Of a DNA stretch of 64,000 nucleotides, positions 1-12,216 are shown in pieces; positions within the stretch are counted from its first letter, which is position 1; each line of letters opens with the position of its first letter. The position numbers and the translations under genes were made by a program. The stretch covers positions 7,066,587 through 7,130,586 of the forward strand of contig NC_071333.1 in the NCBI RefSeq assembly GCF_010183535.1, in the 5' to 3' direction. The notes below the pieces were generated by a model. That model worked only from the letters and a program-made list of their open reading frames with translations. It made no database searches and was not told the DNA's origin. The stretch comes from Caenorhabditis remanei. Lineage: Eukaryota > Nematoda > Chromadorea > Rhabditida > Rhabditidae.

Positions 1-91
1 GATAGTAATATTCTGGGATCGTGATGATTATTATGGAATTGACCGAAAAATAAAAATATGATGCACAGAATTCAATAAAACAAATTTTCAG

Positions 92-3000
92 GACACCAAG
101 GGAGTTGTCGTCGAGTGGCACAAACATAGTAGGGGACCGATTCCTCAAAATAGTCGTCAGGTAATATTGATTGCAATGCGGCAAAAAGTCAAACACATTC
201 ATTCAGCTCTCGGGTGATAAACTCAAAATGTTCCAAGCTCAAGCACAATTATCTGATCAAGACCAATACAGTTGCATTGCGAGAAATGAAGCTGGTTACG
301 ACGAGGCTGAATTTGAAGTGATAGTCACTTGTAAGCATATCGTTTGAATTATTCTTTGAAAATTCCATTTTTTCAGATCCACCATCGATTTCCGGAGAAG
401 CATTCAGCACCACAGAAGTTGTTGCAAACACTACACTTGCTCTCAAGTGTCAAGCTCAAGGAAGTCCACACCCAGACATTTCTTGGCTACTTGATGGTTT
501 ACCAATCGACGGAATGCCAGGAGTTAGGGTAACTGCTTATTTCCTTTTATTACAGAAAACTAACAGTTACAAGCTACAGATTGTTAATTCATCCAATCTA
601 TACATCGATAACATCAAACCAAGCCAAGAGGGAAGATACACATGCAGAGCTGAAAATAAGCTAGGACGTGCAGAGCAAGATACATATGTTGAGATATCAG
701 GTGAGAGAGGAAAATTATTATTAAAATAATGTCTAATGAGATTTCAGAGCCACCAAAAGCTGTTATGGCTTCAGAGAGGATGAAAGTAGTTTATGGACGT
801 CAGGCAACAATTCGCTGCGAGGTTTGTTAGAGTTTCTAAAGCAAGAAATTTTATGAACGAGGGAGGGAACGACAAAACAAACTAATAAGTAGATGAATTA
901 TGTTGGTCAGATTGTGATGAACATTAGTAATATATTTAGAAGAAGAATTTAGAAATCTCACTAGCTTTTGATATGAAAACAATTATATCTCAACGTTTTG
1001 TGTGTGATATGTTCTGCTGCCCACTAATTCAACACTACACTTACATTTACGCAGTCGTTCTTTTTCTCCTCTCGCCTTTACACACTGGCCGTTTTCCGAC
1101 AACTGCCCGCATGTTCTCTTCACATAACCACCACACACTCCATCTCCTCTGTGCGGGGGTATAGCTCAGGGGTAGAGCGCTCGCTTTGCATGCGAGAAGT
1201 CTGGGGTTCGATTCCCCATACCTCCAGAAATATTTTTTGTTTTTTTCTCCTGAATTTTCAATTCAATACTGTCGCGGGCGCCTAGCAAGTATTTGCCATC
1301 ATGCGGAGACAGTGTCGTGCGGGGGTATAGCTCAGTGGTAGAGCGCTCCCTTAGCATGGGAGAGGGCTGGGGTTCAATTCCCCATACCTCCAGAAACTTT
1401 TTTGTTAATTTTTTTGTGATGGAGTTATATATGAAAAAGTGAAATTTCAGGTATTCGGAGACCCAGAACCGAAAGTGACATGGCTGAAGAATGATGAACC
1501 ATTCACATCAGATCTTCTCCAACATTCAACCAAACTCTCTTATTTACATCTGAGAGAAGCAATCCTACAGGACGGTGGAAAGTAAGAAATATTTTCTTCA
1601 GAACGTTTACTTATTTTTGATTTTCAGATACACTTGCATTGCAACTAACAGAGCCGGAGAATCGCGAACAAGCACTGAAGTTGAGATTTTAAGTGAGTCT
1701 GGAACGCGAATAACAGATATTTGATTATTCATTCGCGTGTAGCACGCTATATCTTAGATGATACTGAATACGTAACACATTCTGATAACTATCATATGTT
1801 TTCAGTTGCTCCAAGAATTGAGGATGATGAACGAATTGTGTCAGGAAAAGAGAACAACACTTTGTCGGTTCACTGCCGGGTATCGGGACACCCTGAGCCA
1901 ACAGTAACATGGAAGAAAAATGGAAAAGATATTGGAAATGAATATGAGACCATTCATAATAATCATATTCTACTGGTTGAGAATGCCTCAAAGAACGACC
2001 AAGGAAAATTCACTTGTACGGCTACCAATGAAGCAGGAACTACGACCGCTGATTTCATACTCGACGTTCTCACAAAACCAGTGATTGATCCATCCAAAAC
2101 TGAATACAATGTTGTTGAAGGTGACTATGGAAGGATTGAGTGCATTGCTGAAGGACATCCAAAACCCACAATCACTTGGCTTAGAGGAGGGCGACCAATT
2201 AATATGGAAAACATCATTTTATCACCAAGAGGAGATGTTTTAATGCTTCTGGACACAAAACGATATGATGGAGGCTCTTATACTTGTGTCGCTACCAACG
2301 CTTACGGTAAAAGTGAACTCGATTTCAAGGTCAATATTCACACTAAACCGTATATTGATGAGCCTATCGACCAAACTCCAAGATATATTGTTGGTGAAAC
2401 GGTTGAACTGAAATGTCCAGTATATGCATACCCAAAACCAACGGTTGTCTGGAAGAGAGGAGATCAAGTTATTACACCGAATGTGGGTCGCTACACAGTG
2501 GAAGATGATTTTCTCCGTATTCGTTCCGCTACCGAAGCTGACGGTGGATCATACACATGTTACGCTGAAAATGAGGCTGGAAACCTTACTACCAAGTACT
2601 CCGTCGATATCATTGGAAAACCAGTATTTGAGCGTAAAAAAGGAGATAACATTTACCACGTTGTGGAAGATACAGAAGTCACCATCGAGTGCGGTGTTGT
2701 TTCTCGTCCGATGCCCGACATTTCATGGTTCCGTGGTGGTTCCCCAATGTATATTCCACCTCACTATACTATTTCGGAAGATGGAACAAGAGTCACTATT
2801 CACAAGGCTCAACTCTCTGATGGAGGAAAGTTTACTTGTCGCGCATCCAATGAAGCAGGATCTTCTGATATTGATATGATTGTCCGAGTTCTCGTTCCAC
2901 CAAGAATTGACAAGTCGAATATCATTGGTAATCCATTGGCTATTGTTGCTAGAAATATCTACTTGGAGTGCCCGGTCACTGGAATTCCACAACCAGATGT

Positions 3001-6000
3001 GATCTGGACAAAGGATGGCAAAGACATCAATACAACCGATAGTAGAATAATTCTTGCTCAAAACAATGAGACTTTTGGAATTGAAAAAGTCAAGGTATCA
3101 GATCAAGGAAGATACACATGTACTGCTATCAACCGCGGAGGACAGATGTCCCACGATTTCAATCTTGATGTTCTTTGTGAGTTGAAATTCTCTATTCACA
3201 ATTTCTAAAATACTTGTTTTCAGCTCCACCTGCTTTCGATATCACTGGAACAACGCCAACAATCAAGCGGGAAGGTGATACAATCACTTTGACTTGTCCA
3301 ATTAGAGTAGCTGATGATGTCGCTGACCAAGTCATGGATGTCTCTTGGACTAAAGACAGTGTTGCATTGGACGGTATTGATACCGATAATGTTCATGTGA
3401 GATTAACTAAATAATATCAAATAACTAATTTAACTATTGTTCAGATTGCTGATGACGGAAGAAAACTCACAATCAACAAAGCAACTCTGGACAACGCCGG
3501 AATGTACACTTGCATTGCTTTGAATCGCGCCGGAGAAGCAACTCTGGAGTTCAAAGTGGAAATTTTGTGTACGAATCTTGCAACTCTAAAGTGCCGTGAG
3601 CTCGAAAATAACTATATTGCTCGCCATATGCCGCATGATGTAACTAAAACCAGAGAATCGCAGGCAGATGCCACGTATCGTGAGCATATGCGAAAGTATG
3701 AGGAGTATCTGAAGGAGTACGAGGAAGGACTTCAGAGACAGAGAGATGAGAGTATAAGGAGACAGAAGGAGTATTGGGAAAGAAGACAAAGAAAACAAAC
3801 TGTTAGAGCTGTCATAACTAGACCTTCTACTACTACCACTACCACTCCTAGACCAACTACCACTACTTCCGTTACTACTACTACCACAACCACTAGATTA
3901 CCACTTCCCTGGATCTATAATCCTCAACTTGGCCATCCTCCCGGAGCTAGTGGAACCATGAATGTCAAGGCTACTGTTCAACACCCCACTAGAAACTTTC
4001 GTTTGAAAAGAATTCGACCAGTCCTTCGATGTTTCTTGTATGACCCCTTTAGACACGTCTTCCTCCGTGAAAAAAGTGCTGAGTCCTTGCCACCAAATAG
4101 AAAAGGGTTTCTTAAGTATCCCCTCAATAATAGGAGATTGAAGCGTCTCTGAGTCTCCCACTACACTTGTATATAGCCATAATTTATTAATTTCTTTCAT
4201 GCATCTGACTTAATTTTCACTTGATCTGTTCATTTTCCAGGAACTATTTTCATGATTACTCGCGACTCTGGCTTGTCCTTTGTCTTTTTTTCGAAACTAA
4301 TACCATTTTGCTGTGCATTGTGTTTGTTCTATTGTTTCGTATAATCCTGATCTTTGTTCATATTTGTGCAATTTTTCATTTTCATTTTCTCGAGTGAATA
4401 ATAAAGCTTGTTGTGATTCAAAATTGTTGTGATGTGTTGTGTAGTGTGATATGATGTGATATCGTTGCGAAATGTTTACAAAACTGACTTTTACCAAAGT
4501 CGTAACTACTTGCAGCACCACCTGTCATTGATACCACCAAAAATGAAGCTCAACCGCAAGTGGCCATCAATCAACCGACTATTATGAGATGTCCAGTCAC
4601 AGGACATCCATTCCCAACTATCAAGTGGTTAAAGAATGGTGTTGAAGTGAAAGGTAGAACTATAAATAATTTACTTTACTTAACAAATTGAAACTTAAGA
4701 TGACGAAAACATCAGAATAGTGGAGCAAGGACAAACTCTTCAGATTTTGTCAACTGACTCCGATCATGCCGGAAAATGGAGTTGTGTAGCTGAAAATGAT
4801 GCAGGAGTGAAAGAATTAGAAATGCTTCTTGATGTATTCAGTAAGTTTGCATTTACGCTTTTCTTGATACGAGAAACATTTTCAAAAAAAATTCAGCTCC
4901 ACCTGTCGTTTCAACAAGATCTGACAACGCGATCAAAGCCATCGGAGAGACCATCACACTCTTCTGCAATGCCAGCGGAAACCCACCTGCACAACTGAAA
5001 TGGATGAAGGGCGGCTCTATTATCTTTGACTCTCCAGATGGACCAAGAATTTCATTGAAAGGAACACGTCTCGACATCCCACATCTGAAGAAAACAGACG
5101 TCGGAGACTACACTTGTCAAGCTATGAATGCTGCAGGAACATCTGAGTCGAGTATTTCAGTTGATGTGTTAGTTCCACCAGAAATTAACAGAGATGGGAT
5201 AGACATGTCGCCAAGACTGCCAGCATCACAAAGTCTCACACTCCAATGTCTTGCTGAAGGAAAGCCGAAACCAAAAATGCGTTGGACACTTGGAGATAAG
5301 GAAATTTCTCGCGGAACACCTGGAATCACTTTTGCATCAGATAACTCTTTCCTTCAAATCAATAACATCTCGTTGACCGACAAGGGCGTCTACACTTGTT
5401 ATGCTGAAAATGTTGCTGGAAAGGATAGTGTGATGTACAATGTGGATGTAGTCCGTAAGTGAACTTTTTGATTTGCCGAAATCTATAAAATCCATAACTA
5501 TTTTAGAAGCACCAATCATCTCAAACGGAGGAACCAAACAAGTGATTGAAGGAGAACTCGCTGTCATTGAATGTCTTGTTGAAGGATATCCAGCTCCTCA
5601 AGTCTCTTGGCTCAGAAACGGAAACCGTGTCGAAACCGGTGTCCAAGGAGTCAGATACATGGCTGATGGAAGAAAACTGACAATTATTGAAGCAAGAAGC
5701 TTGGATTCTGGAATCTACTTGTGCTCAGCTACTAACGAAGCCGGGTCCGCACAACAAGCCTACACTCTCGAAGTGTTGGTGTTCCCGAAAATTGTTTCAG
5801 TTGCTCCAGAATCTCTGACACCTTCTTCAAACTCGGAGTTCTCGATGCCCTGTGCAGTACGTGGATATCCAGAACCAGCTATCAGTTGGACAGTTAATGG
5901 AAAACAGATCAAGAGTGGTGAAAATGGATACACAATTCGTATGTTCTGAAATTTTAACTTTTCATTGAAACTGTATTTGGTTTTCAGATGACGATGGAAC

Positions 6001-9000
6001 TTTACATGTCGAAAAAGCAGAACAACGTTCAATGAGCTTTGAGTGCACTGCGAAGAACGATGCTGGAACTGACACCTTAGAGTATAAGGTGCAAACGATC
6101 AGTGAGTCACATCAAAACAAAAAAATTATCTTTGAAAACCAAATCATTTTCAGTGGCTCCAAAGATCAGCAGCTCCGGTGTTCGTTCCCTCAATGGTTCC
6201 GAAGGAGAACAAACAAAAATCAAATGTGACATTGAAGCAGATTTATCTGAAATCACTTGGACTAAAAATGGTGTTACACTACTTCCATCTAACAACATTG
6301 AATTCCAAGAGAAGAAGGCACTCATTGTTATTCCGTCAACCAGACTTACCGATCAAGGAGAATACAGTTGTACTGTTGCAAACAAAGCAGGAAATGCAAC
6401 TCAAGTCACTCATCTGAATGTTGGAGTGGCTCCAAAAATTCTGGAAAGACCAAGAACTCAAGTGGTACACAAGGGAGAGCAAGTGACACTTTGGTGTGAG
6501 GCCTCTGGAGTTCCACAACCAGCAATTTCTTGGTACAAGGATGATGAGCTCTTGACTAACAGTGAGTCGTTCCGTTCAAAACATTTACAACTAATAACTG
6601 TTTCAGCCGGTGTTGACGAGACAGCTACCACTAAAAAGAAATCAGTGATCTTCTCTTCCATCTCACCTTCACAAGCTGGTGTCTACACCTGCAAAGCTGA
6701 AAACTGGGTTGGTACTGCTGAAGAGGATGTTGACTTGATTGTGATGAGTAAGTTTTACAGAAATTGAATACGATGCCAATATTGATGCTTTTTTCAGTTG
6801 CTCCGGAAGTCGTCCCAGAGAGAATGAATGTTTCCACCAACCCACGGCAAACTGTATTCCTCTCTTGTAATGCAACGGGAATTCCAGAACCAGTTATCAG
6901 TTGGATGAGAGATTCAAACATTGCCATTCAAAACAATGAGAGTGAGTCATCGTTATTTGAACCTGTTCAGTGATAACATTATACCTTCAGAATACCAAAT
7001 TCTTGGAACCACATTGGCCATCAGAAATGTTCTCCCAGACGATGACGGATTTTATTACTGTATTGCAAAGTCAGATGCCGGTCAAAAGATTGCCACGAGA
7101 AAGTTAATTGTCAACAGTAGGTTCCGAAGCTAATAACACTTTTTCATTGATTGTTTTCAGAGCCATCTGATAGACCAGCACCAATTTGGGTCGAATGTGA
7201 CGAGAAGGGGAAACCAAAGAAAACAGAGTACATGATCGATAGAGGAGACACTCCAGATGACAATCCACAACTTCTTCCATGGAAGGATGTTGAAGATTCT
7301 TCTCTCAATGGATCGATTGCGTATCGTTGTATGCCTGGACCAAGATCTTCTAGAACTGTTCTTCTTCATGCTGCACCACAATTCATCGTCAAACCCAAAA
7401 ACACTACTGCTGCAGTAGGAGCAGTAATAGAGCTTCGTTGCTCTGCAGCTGGTCCACCAAACCCAATCATCACTTGGGCCAAGGACGGAAAACTTATTGA
7501 AACCGGAAAAACTGAAGTTGCTTACTCGTACCTAAAGGTTCCATTGAACAGTACTATGGATTCTGGAGAGTACTCTTGTATGGCTCAGAATAGTGTTGGA
7601 ACAAGTACTGTGTCTGCATTTATCAACGTGGACAACATCATTCTCCCAACTCCTGGACCGACTAATGTAAAGAAGAATGTTGCCATTATTACTTGCTACG
7701 AGAAGAACCAGGCGTACAGTCGAGGAGTCACCTGGGAGTACAATGGAGTTCCAATGCCGAAGAACTTGGCTGGTATTCATTTCATGAACAACGGATCGTT
7801 GGTTATTCTGGATACTAGCAGTTTGAAGGAAGGAGATCTCGAGCTGTACACTTGCAAAGTCAGAAACAGAAGACGTTACTCAATTCCTCACATGAAAACA
7901 GTTTTCGAAGAAGTACCATCTGTTAAAACAGAAGATTCTGTCGGAGTTGATCACGGTGACTCTGTTATTTTGGATTGTGAAGTCAGCAGTGACCCATTGA
8001 CAACGAACGTTGTATGGACTAAGAATGACCAGAAAATGTTAGACGATGATGCTATCTACACCCTTCCTAACAACAGTTTGGTGTTGTTATCAGTTGAGAA
8101 ATACGACGAAGGAGTGTACAAATGTGTGGCATCAAATTCCATCGGAAAAGCATTCGACGATACCAAGTTGACTGTCTACGGTTAGTTTGTTCTTAGTTCG
8201 TAATTAGTTCATTTAACCAACACGTTTGATTTTTCACTACACAATGTACATACAAACACATACACCCCCGCATATCCCTCACTGACCGTAACTCTCTCTC
8301 TCTATACTTATTCATACTTGTGATAATTCCTCGGTTCATGCGTCCACACACTAAAAAACTATTCCGCGGGGTCCGGTCGGTGGGGTGTCTCCAAACGTGG
8401 GACCTAACAGCGTTTCTAGACGGTGACGTCAAGCCTCTGACCGGATTCGAAGGAAGTGGCATTGAAATTGCTGACTCTTCAAATGTAGGAAGTCCGGCAC
8501 GACGACAAGCAATGAAAGAGCTGGAAGAGGAGATACCAACAACTACTTCGACACCTGAGTATCCACAAACTTCTGAATCAGACGGTTTGTAACAGTGAAT
8601 AACTTTTTTAGTTCATTTTATATCGCTTCAGCTCTGCTTCCATATCCAGCAAACCCAATGGAAGATATGTATGATGGCAGTGCCATGTATCCAGAATTCG
8701 GGCCAACAACACATGATATGTTGATTGAACACCAGCAGAAACTTCACTCTGAATCAGCTGTGATTGACACACCTGACTGTTCTGGAACTATCAATGAGAA
8801 TGGAGACTGTATTGGTATGTAATATGACGCATTAAATTGAATGATAACAATTTTTTGTAGACAAAGACGGAAATACCCATCGCTTAAAGATTCTTGCCGG
8901 AGAAAACGCTTGTCCAGATGGATACGCATTCAACCCACGCAGTAACATCTGTGAGGATATTGATGAATGTGAATTCCATTTGCCTTGTGATTTCGAATGC

Positions 9001-9713
9001 ATCAACACCGACGGAGGATATCAATGCAGATGTCCACCAGGATACGAACTTGCAGAAGATGGATGTTATGGTACATAGATAGCACAGATAACTCAAGAAA
9101 ATCAGAAGTTTGTTTCAGATGTCAACGAATGTGAGTCAGTAAGATGTGAGGATGGAAAAGCGTGTTTCAATCAACTCGGAGGTTATGAGTGTATTGATGA
9201 TCCATGTCCAGCTAACTATACACTTGTTGATGACCGCTATTGTGAACCGGAATGTGAGAATTGCACAGAGACTCCGATTCAAGTGCACATGTTGGCTATT
9301 CCAAGTGGACTTCCAGGTAAATTCAAGGTAAAATATATTTGAAAATATGTAATAATTTCAGTTTCTCACATTGCTACACTTACTGCTTACGATAAGAGTG
9401 GAAAGGTACTCAATGACACCACATATGCCATTTCTGACAAGGAAGGACCACTCACTAGAGGTAAACTAGCAACAATTCAATAACATCTGCTAAAGCCAAA
9501 AATTTTCATTCAGGAAGAATGAGCTCCGGACCATTCAACATCCGTGAAGTGAAGAGTGGACATGCTCAAGTTTGGACCAATAGAGTTCTGGCAGCTGGAG
9601 ACCATCGTCAAGTTCGTGTTCGAGCTCATTCCGATCATGCAACCAACGAACTCAACGCTCCAAAAGAAACGAATTTCCTTATTCTTATCAATGTTGGTCA
9701 GTATCCATTCTAG
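92..9713 (+). CDS. him-4: Hemicentin, C-terminal 2234 residues (5' end outside window)
   Basis: Giant secreted extracellular-matrix protein that in nematodes forms tracks holding tissues to each other and to the basement membrane (known for HIM-4). The 26 exons seen join in phase: 92-160, 207-330, 377-528, 556-700, 748-821, 1451-1581, 1628-1692, 1806-3176, 3224-3396, 3445-3568, 4516-4653, 4700-4840, 4897-5454, 5507-5938, 5988-6101, 6154-6561, 6607-6747, 6798-6941, 6991-7116, 7161-8180, 8420-8584, 8632-8814, 8861-9070, 9119-9316, 9362-9460, 9514-9713. They encode about 21 I-set Ig domains, each with Cys, Trp and a YxCxAxNxxG-like strand. A Thr/Pro-containing linker (8420-8814), two EGF modules (first DIDECEF, then DVNECES) and a fibulin-type C-terminal module ending VGQYPF follow. 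The VWA domain expected at the N-terminus lies upstream of the window. One Ig unit near 7161-7370 is atypical. Strong call from architecture; the symbol rests on the family having this layout. Confidence 0.96.
1155..1226 (+). tRNA. tRNA-Ala (anticodon TGC)
   Basis: The 72-nt cloverleaf is complete. The acceptor stem GGGGGTA pairs with TACCTCC, followed by discriminator A. The D arm carries A box TAGCTCAGGGG. Anticodon stem CTCGC/GCGAG holds loop TTTGCAT with TGC at 1187-1189, and the T arm has the canonical B box GGTTCGATTCC. No intron. A T6 run at 1233-1238 can terminate Pol III. It lies in sense orientation in the hemicentin intron 822-1450. Confidence 0.97.
1321..1392 (+). tRNA. tRNA-Ala (anticodon AGC)
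   Basis: The 72-nt cloverleaf has the same acceptor stem as the neighbouring tRNA-Ala. Anticodon stem CTCCC/GGGAG holds loop TTAGCAT with AGC at 1353-1355, presumably edited to inosine. The B box reads GGTTCAATTCC, with an A where the neighbour has G. A T6 run at 1398-1403 serves as Pol III terminator. It starts 94 bp after the first tRNA ends, within the same hemicentin intron. Confidence 0.97.
3569..4152 (+). CDS. him-4: Alternative terminal exon of hemicentin (short isoform tail)
   Basis: If the 5' splice site after 3568 is not used, the exon 3445-3568 continues in frame to a TGA at 4150-4152 and adds about 194 residues. Visible in the tail: a charged, probably coiled-coil stretch rich in Tyr, Glu and Arg (about 3655-3800), a Thr-rich mucin-like run (about 3825-3900), then a very basic end (RLKRIRP, NRRLKRL). 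An AATAAA signal follows at 4400-4405, still inside the intron of the long form. A protein ending here would lack 12 Ig domains, both EGFs and the fibulin module. Codon choice looks coding. Use of this exon is inferred; no transcript data are available to me. Confidence 0.6.
4400..4405 (+). terminator. him-4: AATAAA poly(A) signal for the short hemicentin form
   Basis: AATAAA lies 248 bp after the alternative stop codon, inside the intron of the long isoform. It is followed by a GT-rich stretch (TGTGATGTGTTGTGTAGTG), as expected downstream of a cleavage site. Confidence 0.45.
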
Positions 9714-12216
9714 AAACTTTTTTCGGTGTTTTTTTTTCAAACTTCCAAAGTTTTCAAACACAATTTCTCTGCAAGTTATTTTGACACGCCCTATTTATCT
9801 TTGTTGATACCACTACCTGCTTATAAATAATTCTTACTGCAACCTGTCATTTCACGTTTTTTTACTGCAATTCCCTCTGGGTGACCATTATTTTTTATTA
9901 TCATTTTTTCTGTGTTTGTAACTATAAATAAATGCATTTCAATGAATTGGTTACTGTTGAATTGAAAACGAGGCAAAGAACCAAAAAACGGAAGAATTAT
10001 TCTTTGACGGATGGGTAGGAGAAGAAAGGAGAAATGGGATAAAAACGAAAGGAGGGGGCGGGAGGAAGTTGTGTCGCATGAGTCATTTGCATTTGATGTA
10101 AAAAAAAAGAGAAATGTCATAAATGCTTAGAGATATCTTTTGTTTCGTAATCCGCACAAGTCGAAGAATTAAAATAGCAGATCAAGTATTTTCTTTGGTA
10201 GTATGTATGTAGTCTAGAAGAAAACAATACTTGTAGTTTCAAACGTAAACTACAGTTTCCTGTGACATTCCGTGTTCTGTCTCAATTTTTATCTGAAAAT
10301 AGAACCCAAATTGAAAAAAAAAACAATCAAAACACAATTCAAAGTTTTGATGATAAATTGGCAGAACCGGATTCAAAATATGCATATGACATGAATCGAA
10401 AATTACTATCTTTTTTCTATACATTCCAATCCTCTATTTTCTGAAATTGGGAATTAAAATCAGCAAATCAATTCTAGAAAATTGATGCTGTTGGACACGC
10501 AGAAGCTGCCCATCAGTTGTTTTGTCATGACGTTAATGAATCGAACCTGCTTCTAATTTTACAACAAGACATCTGATTCACAGATTCCTTTTTATTTTCA
10601 TTTCATTATTATTAAAGGTGTTTTTAGATAGAATCTTAACTTCTAAAAATACAGTTTCTTTCAGAAAAATTATTTCTATAAATTCGAATAATTATTTCAA
10701 AACTTAACACTCGAGCAGTTGAAATCAGTGATGAAAAAATGAACTTGATTATTGTAGGTCCAATTAGTTTGTTCTGAATACAAAATTTATGACGAAGAAT
10801 AATGAGAAATTGTCGTGAATGTTATCTGAAAACAGAAAAACTGTGAATCGTAGTAAACTTCTGGTTTTCTCTGCTTCTTCCTTTGTTTTTTACACTTCTC
10901 TAGTTTAGAAATAGCAGTTTGACCTCTCTATGTCCAATAGAAACTTTCTTTTTTCATCACCTTCAAAGTTTTTACACTTTTTCTTTGGTTTTTACCGGTC
11001 AGCTACCTTGAAACAGTTTAGGTAAGAATGAAGCTAGTACCATTGTTGACCGCAGTTTGTAAAGTTAGTTGTTCCGCCATTTGACGTTTTCTAGAAAATT
11101 CTGAGAATTCCCCGTGTTGTAATAAATTGAGATTTCTTCTAATGATAAGACATTTCAGAATGTTTCTTTCGAATGAATTCAGTTTTTTTATTCGCTTGTT
11201 TTTCTTCAACTTTCTCACTTTTTCTTTTTTTCTGATACATCCAGGATGGTTACCTTTTCACTTTTTTTGGAAAAACCTGAAAGGAGAAAAAATAATCTGA
11301 TGTCGTTCCACGTATGTGACTTCAACTAATCCTATCTTCTGAACATTTTTCGGTCTATTTTCTACAAATTTTTTTCGTGTATTCTTGGTCTGACCTTGCT
11401 ACCAAAATTTCACTAAAAATCAAGGTAAACTTTAATTTACGTTTCTCCAAAACTTTCATGACAGCAAATATATGTATGTTGGTGTTCGGTCGTGATGTCT
11501 ATATTGTATCAACCGGTATCATTGAAATACGATTCTTTCTTATTTCTGGTACATGTTATTCTCAAAAATCTTGATTTCATTTTTCTGAAAGTGTGATTGT
11601 AATTTTCAGTTCACTTCCGTATTGTTATCGAAACATTTCCACATGATATCAGTGATACTGTTAGGAAAAACTTTGTAAACATTATTTTTTAAATTTAATT
11701 CGTTTAGGATCATTTATAGTTTTTTCTTCAATTGGGTATAGTTTGACTTTACAAATTGTTGACAGAAGTTGACCACATTGAGTTAGGCATGTGCCAATTT
11801 TCTCACATTATGCCATATGTGTATCCCTCGTTCTCATCTTTTGTCACAACGTGAATTACCTCGCCTTACGTGTATATACTGTTTGCAGAGGGAGATCTTA
11901 GATCAATACATATGTCCCTCTCTCCTCAACCGGACCATTGTAAATCTACCGTTGCTACTGACCTAGTGACCTTCACCCTCTCTCTCTAAATCTCACTAGA
12001 CATCTACACATATTTTTGTTTCTTCTATGGTCCGATTTTCGAAAAGGTGATGAGGCTTATAGCGTTTAGAATGTTGTTTGGTTATTTTCTTTACAGCGAG
12101 ACCTTTTTCTTTTTTCTGCCTTCTTCTTCTCACACTTTTTTATTTTAACCGAATTCAGTTTTCCAGGTTCAACCTAATATCTGTGAATAGTTTTCTGTGA
12201 ATTTGCTTTACATACA
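9714..12216. other. Intergenic region, hemicentin to AADAC-like gene
   Basis: It holds the hemicentin 3' UTR up to about 9950 and then AT-rich DNA with many short T- and A-runs. No ORF here has splice-site or codon support. A T/C-rich tract and a possible 3' splice site (TTTTCCAG near 12165) sit just before the next start codon and may be its leader acceptor. I see no RNA gene or repeat. Confidence 0.7.
9927..9932 (+). terminator. him-4: AATAAA poly(A) signal of hemicentin
   Basis: AATAAA lies about 214 bp after the hemicentin stop codon. A weaker variant (ATAAAT) lies near 9823. Confidence 0.5.

Noticed and set aside
2424..2879. 151-aa frame inside the Ig exon
   Set aside because: Shadow of the hemicentin reading frame, which encodes perfect Ig repeats.
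8320..8419. In-frame extension upstream of the hemicentin exon at 8420
   Set aside because: The exon has a usable acceptor (TTTCTAG) in phase with the preceding exon; the extension lies in the intron and shows no Ig or EGF features.
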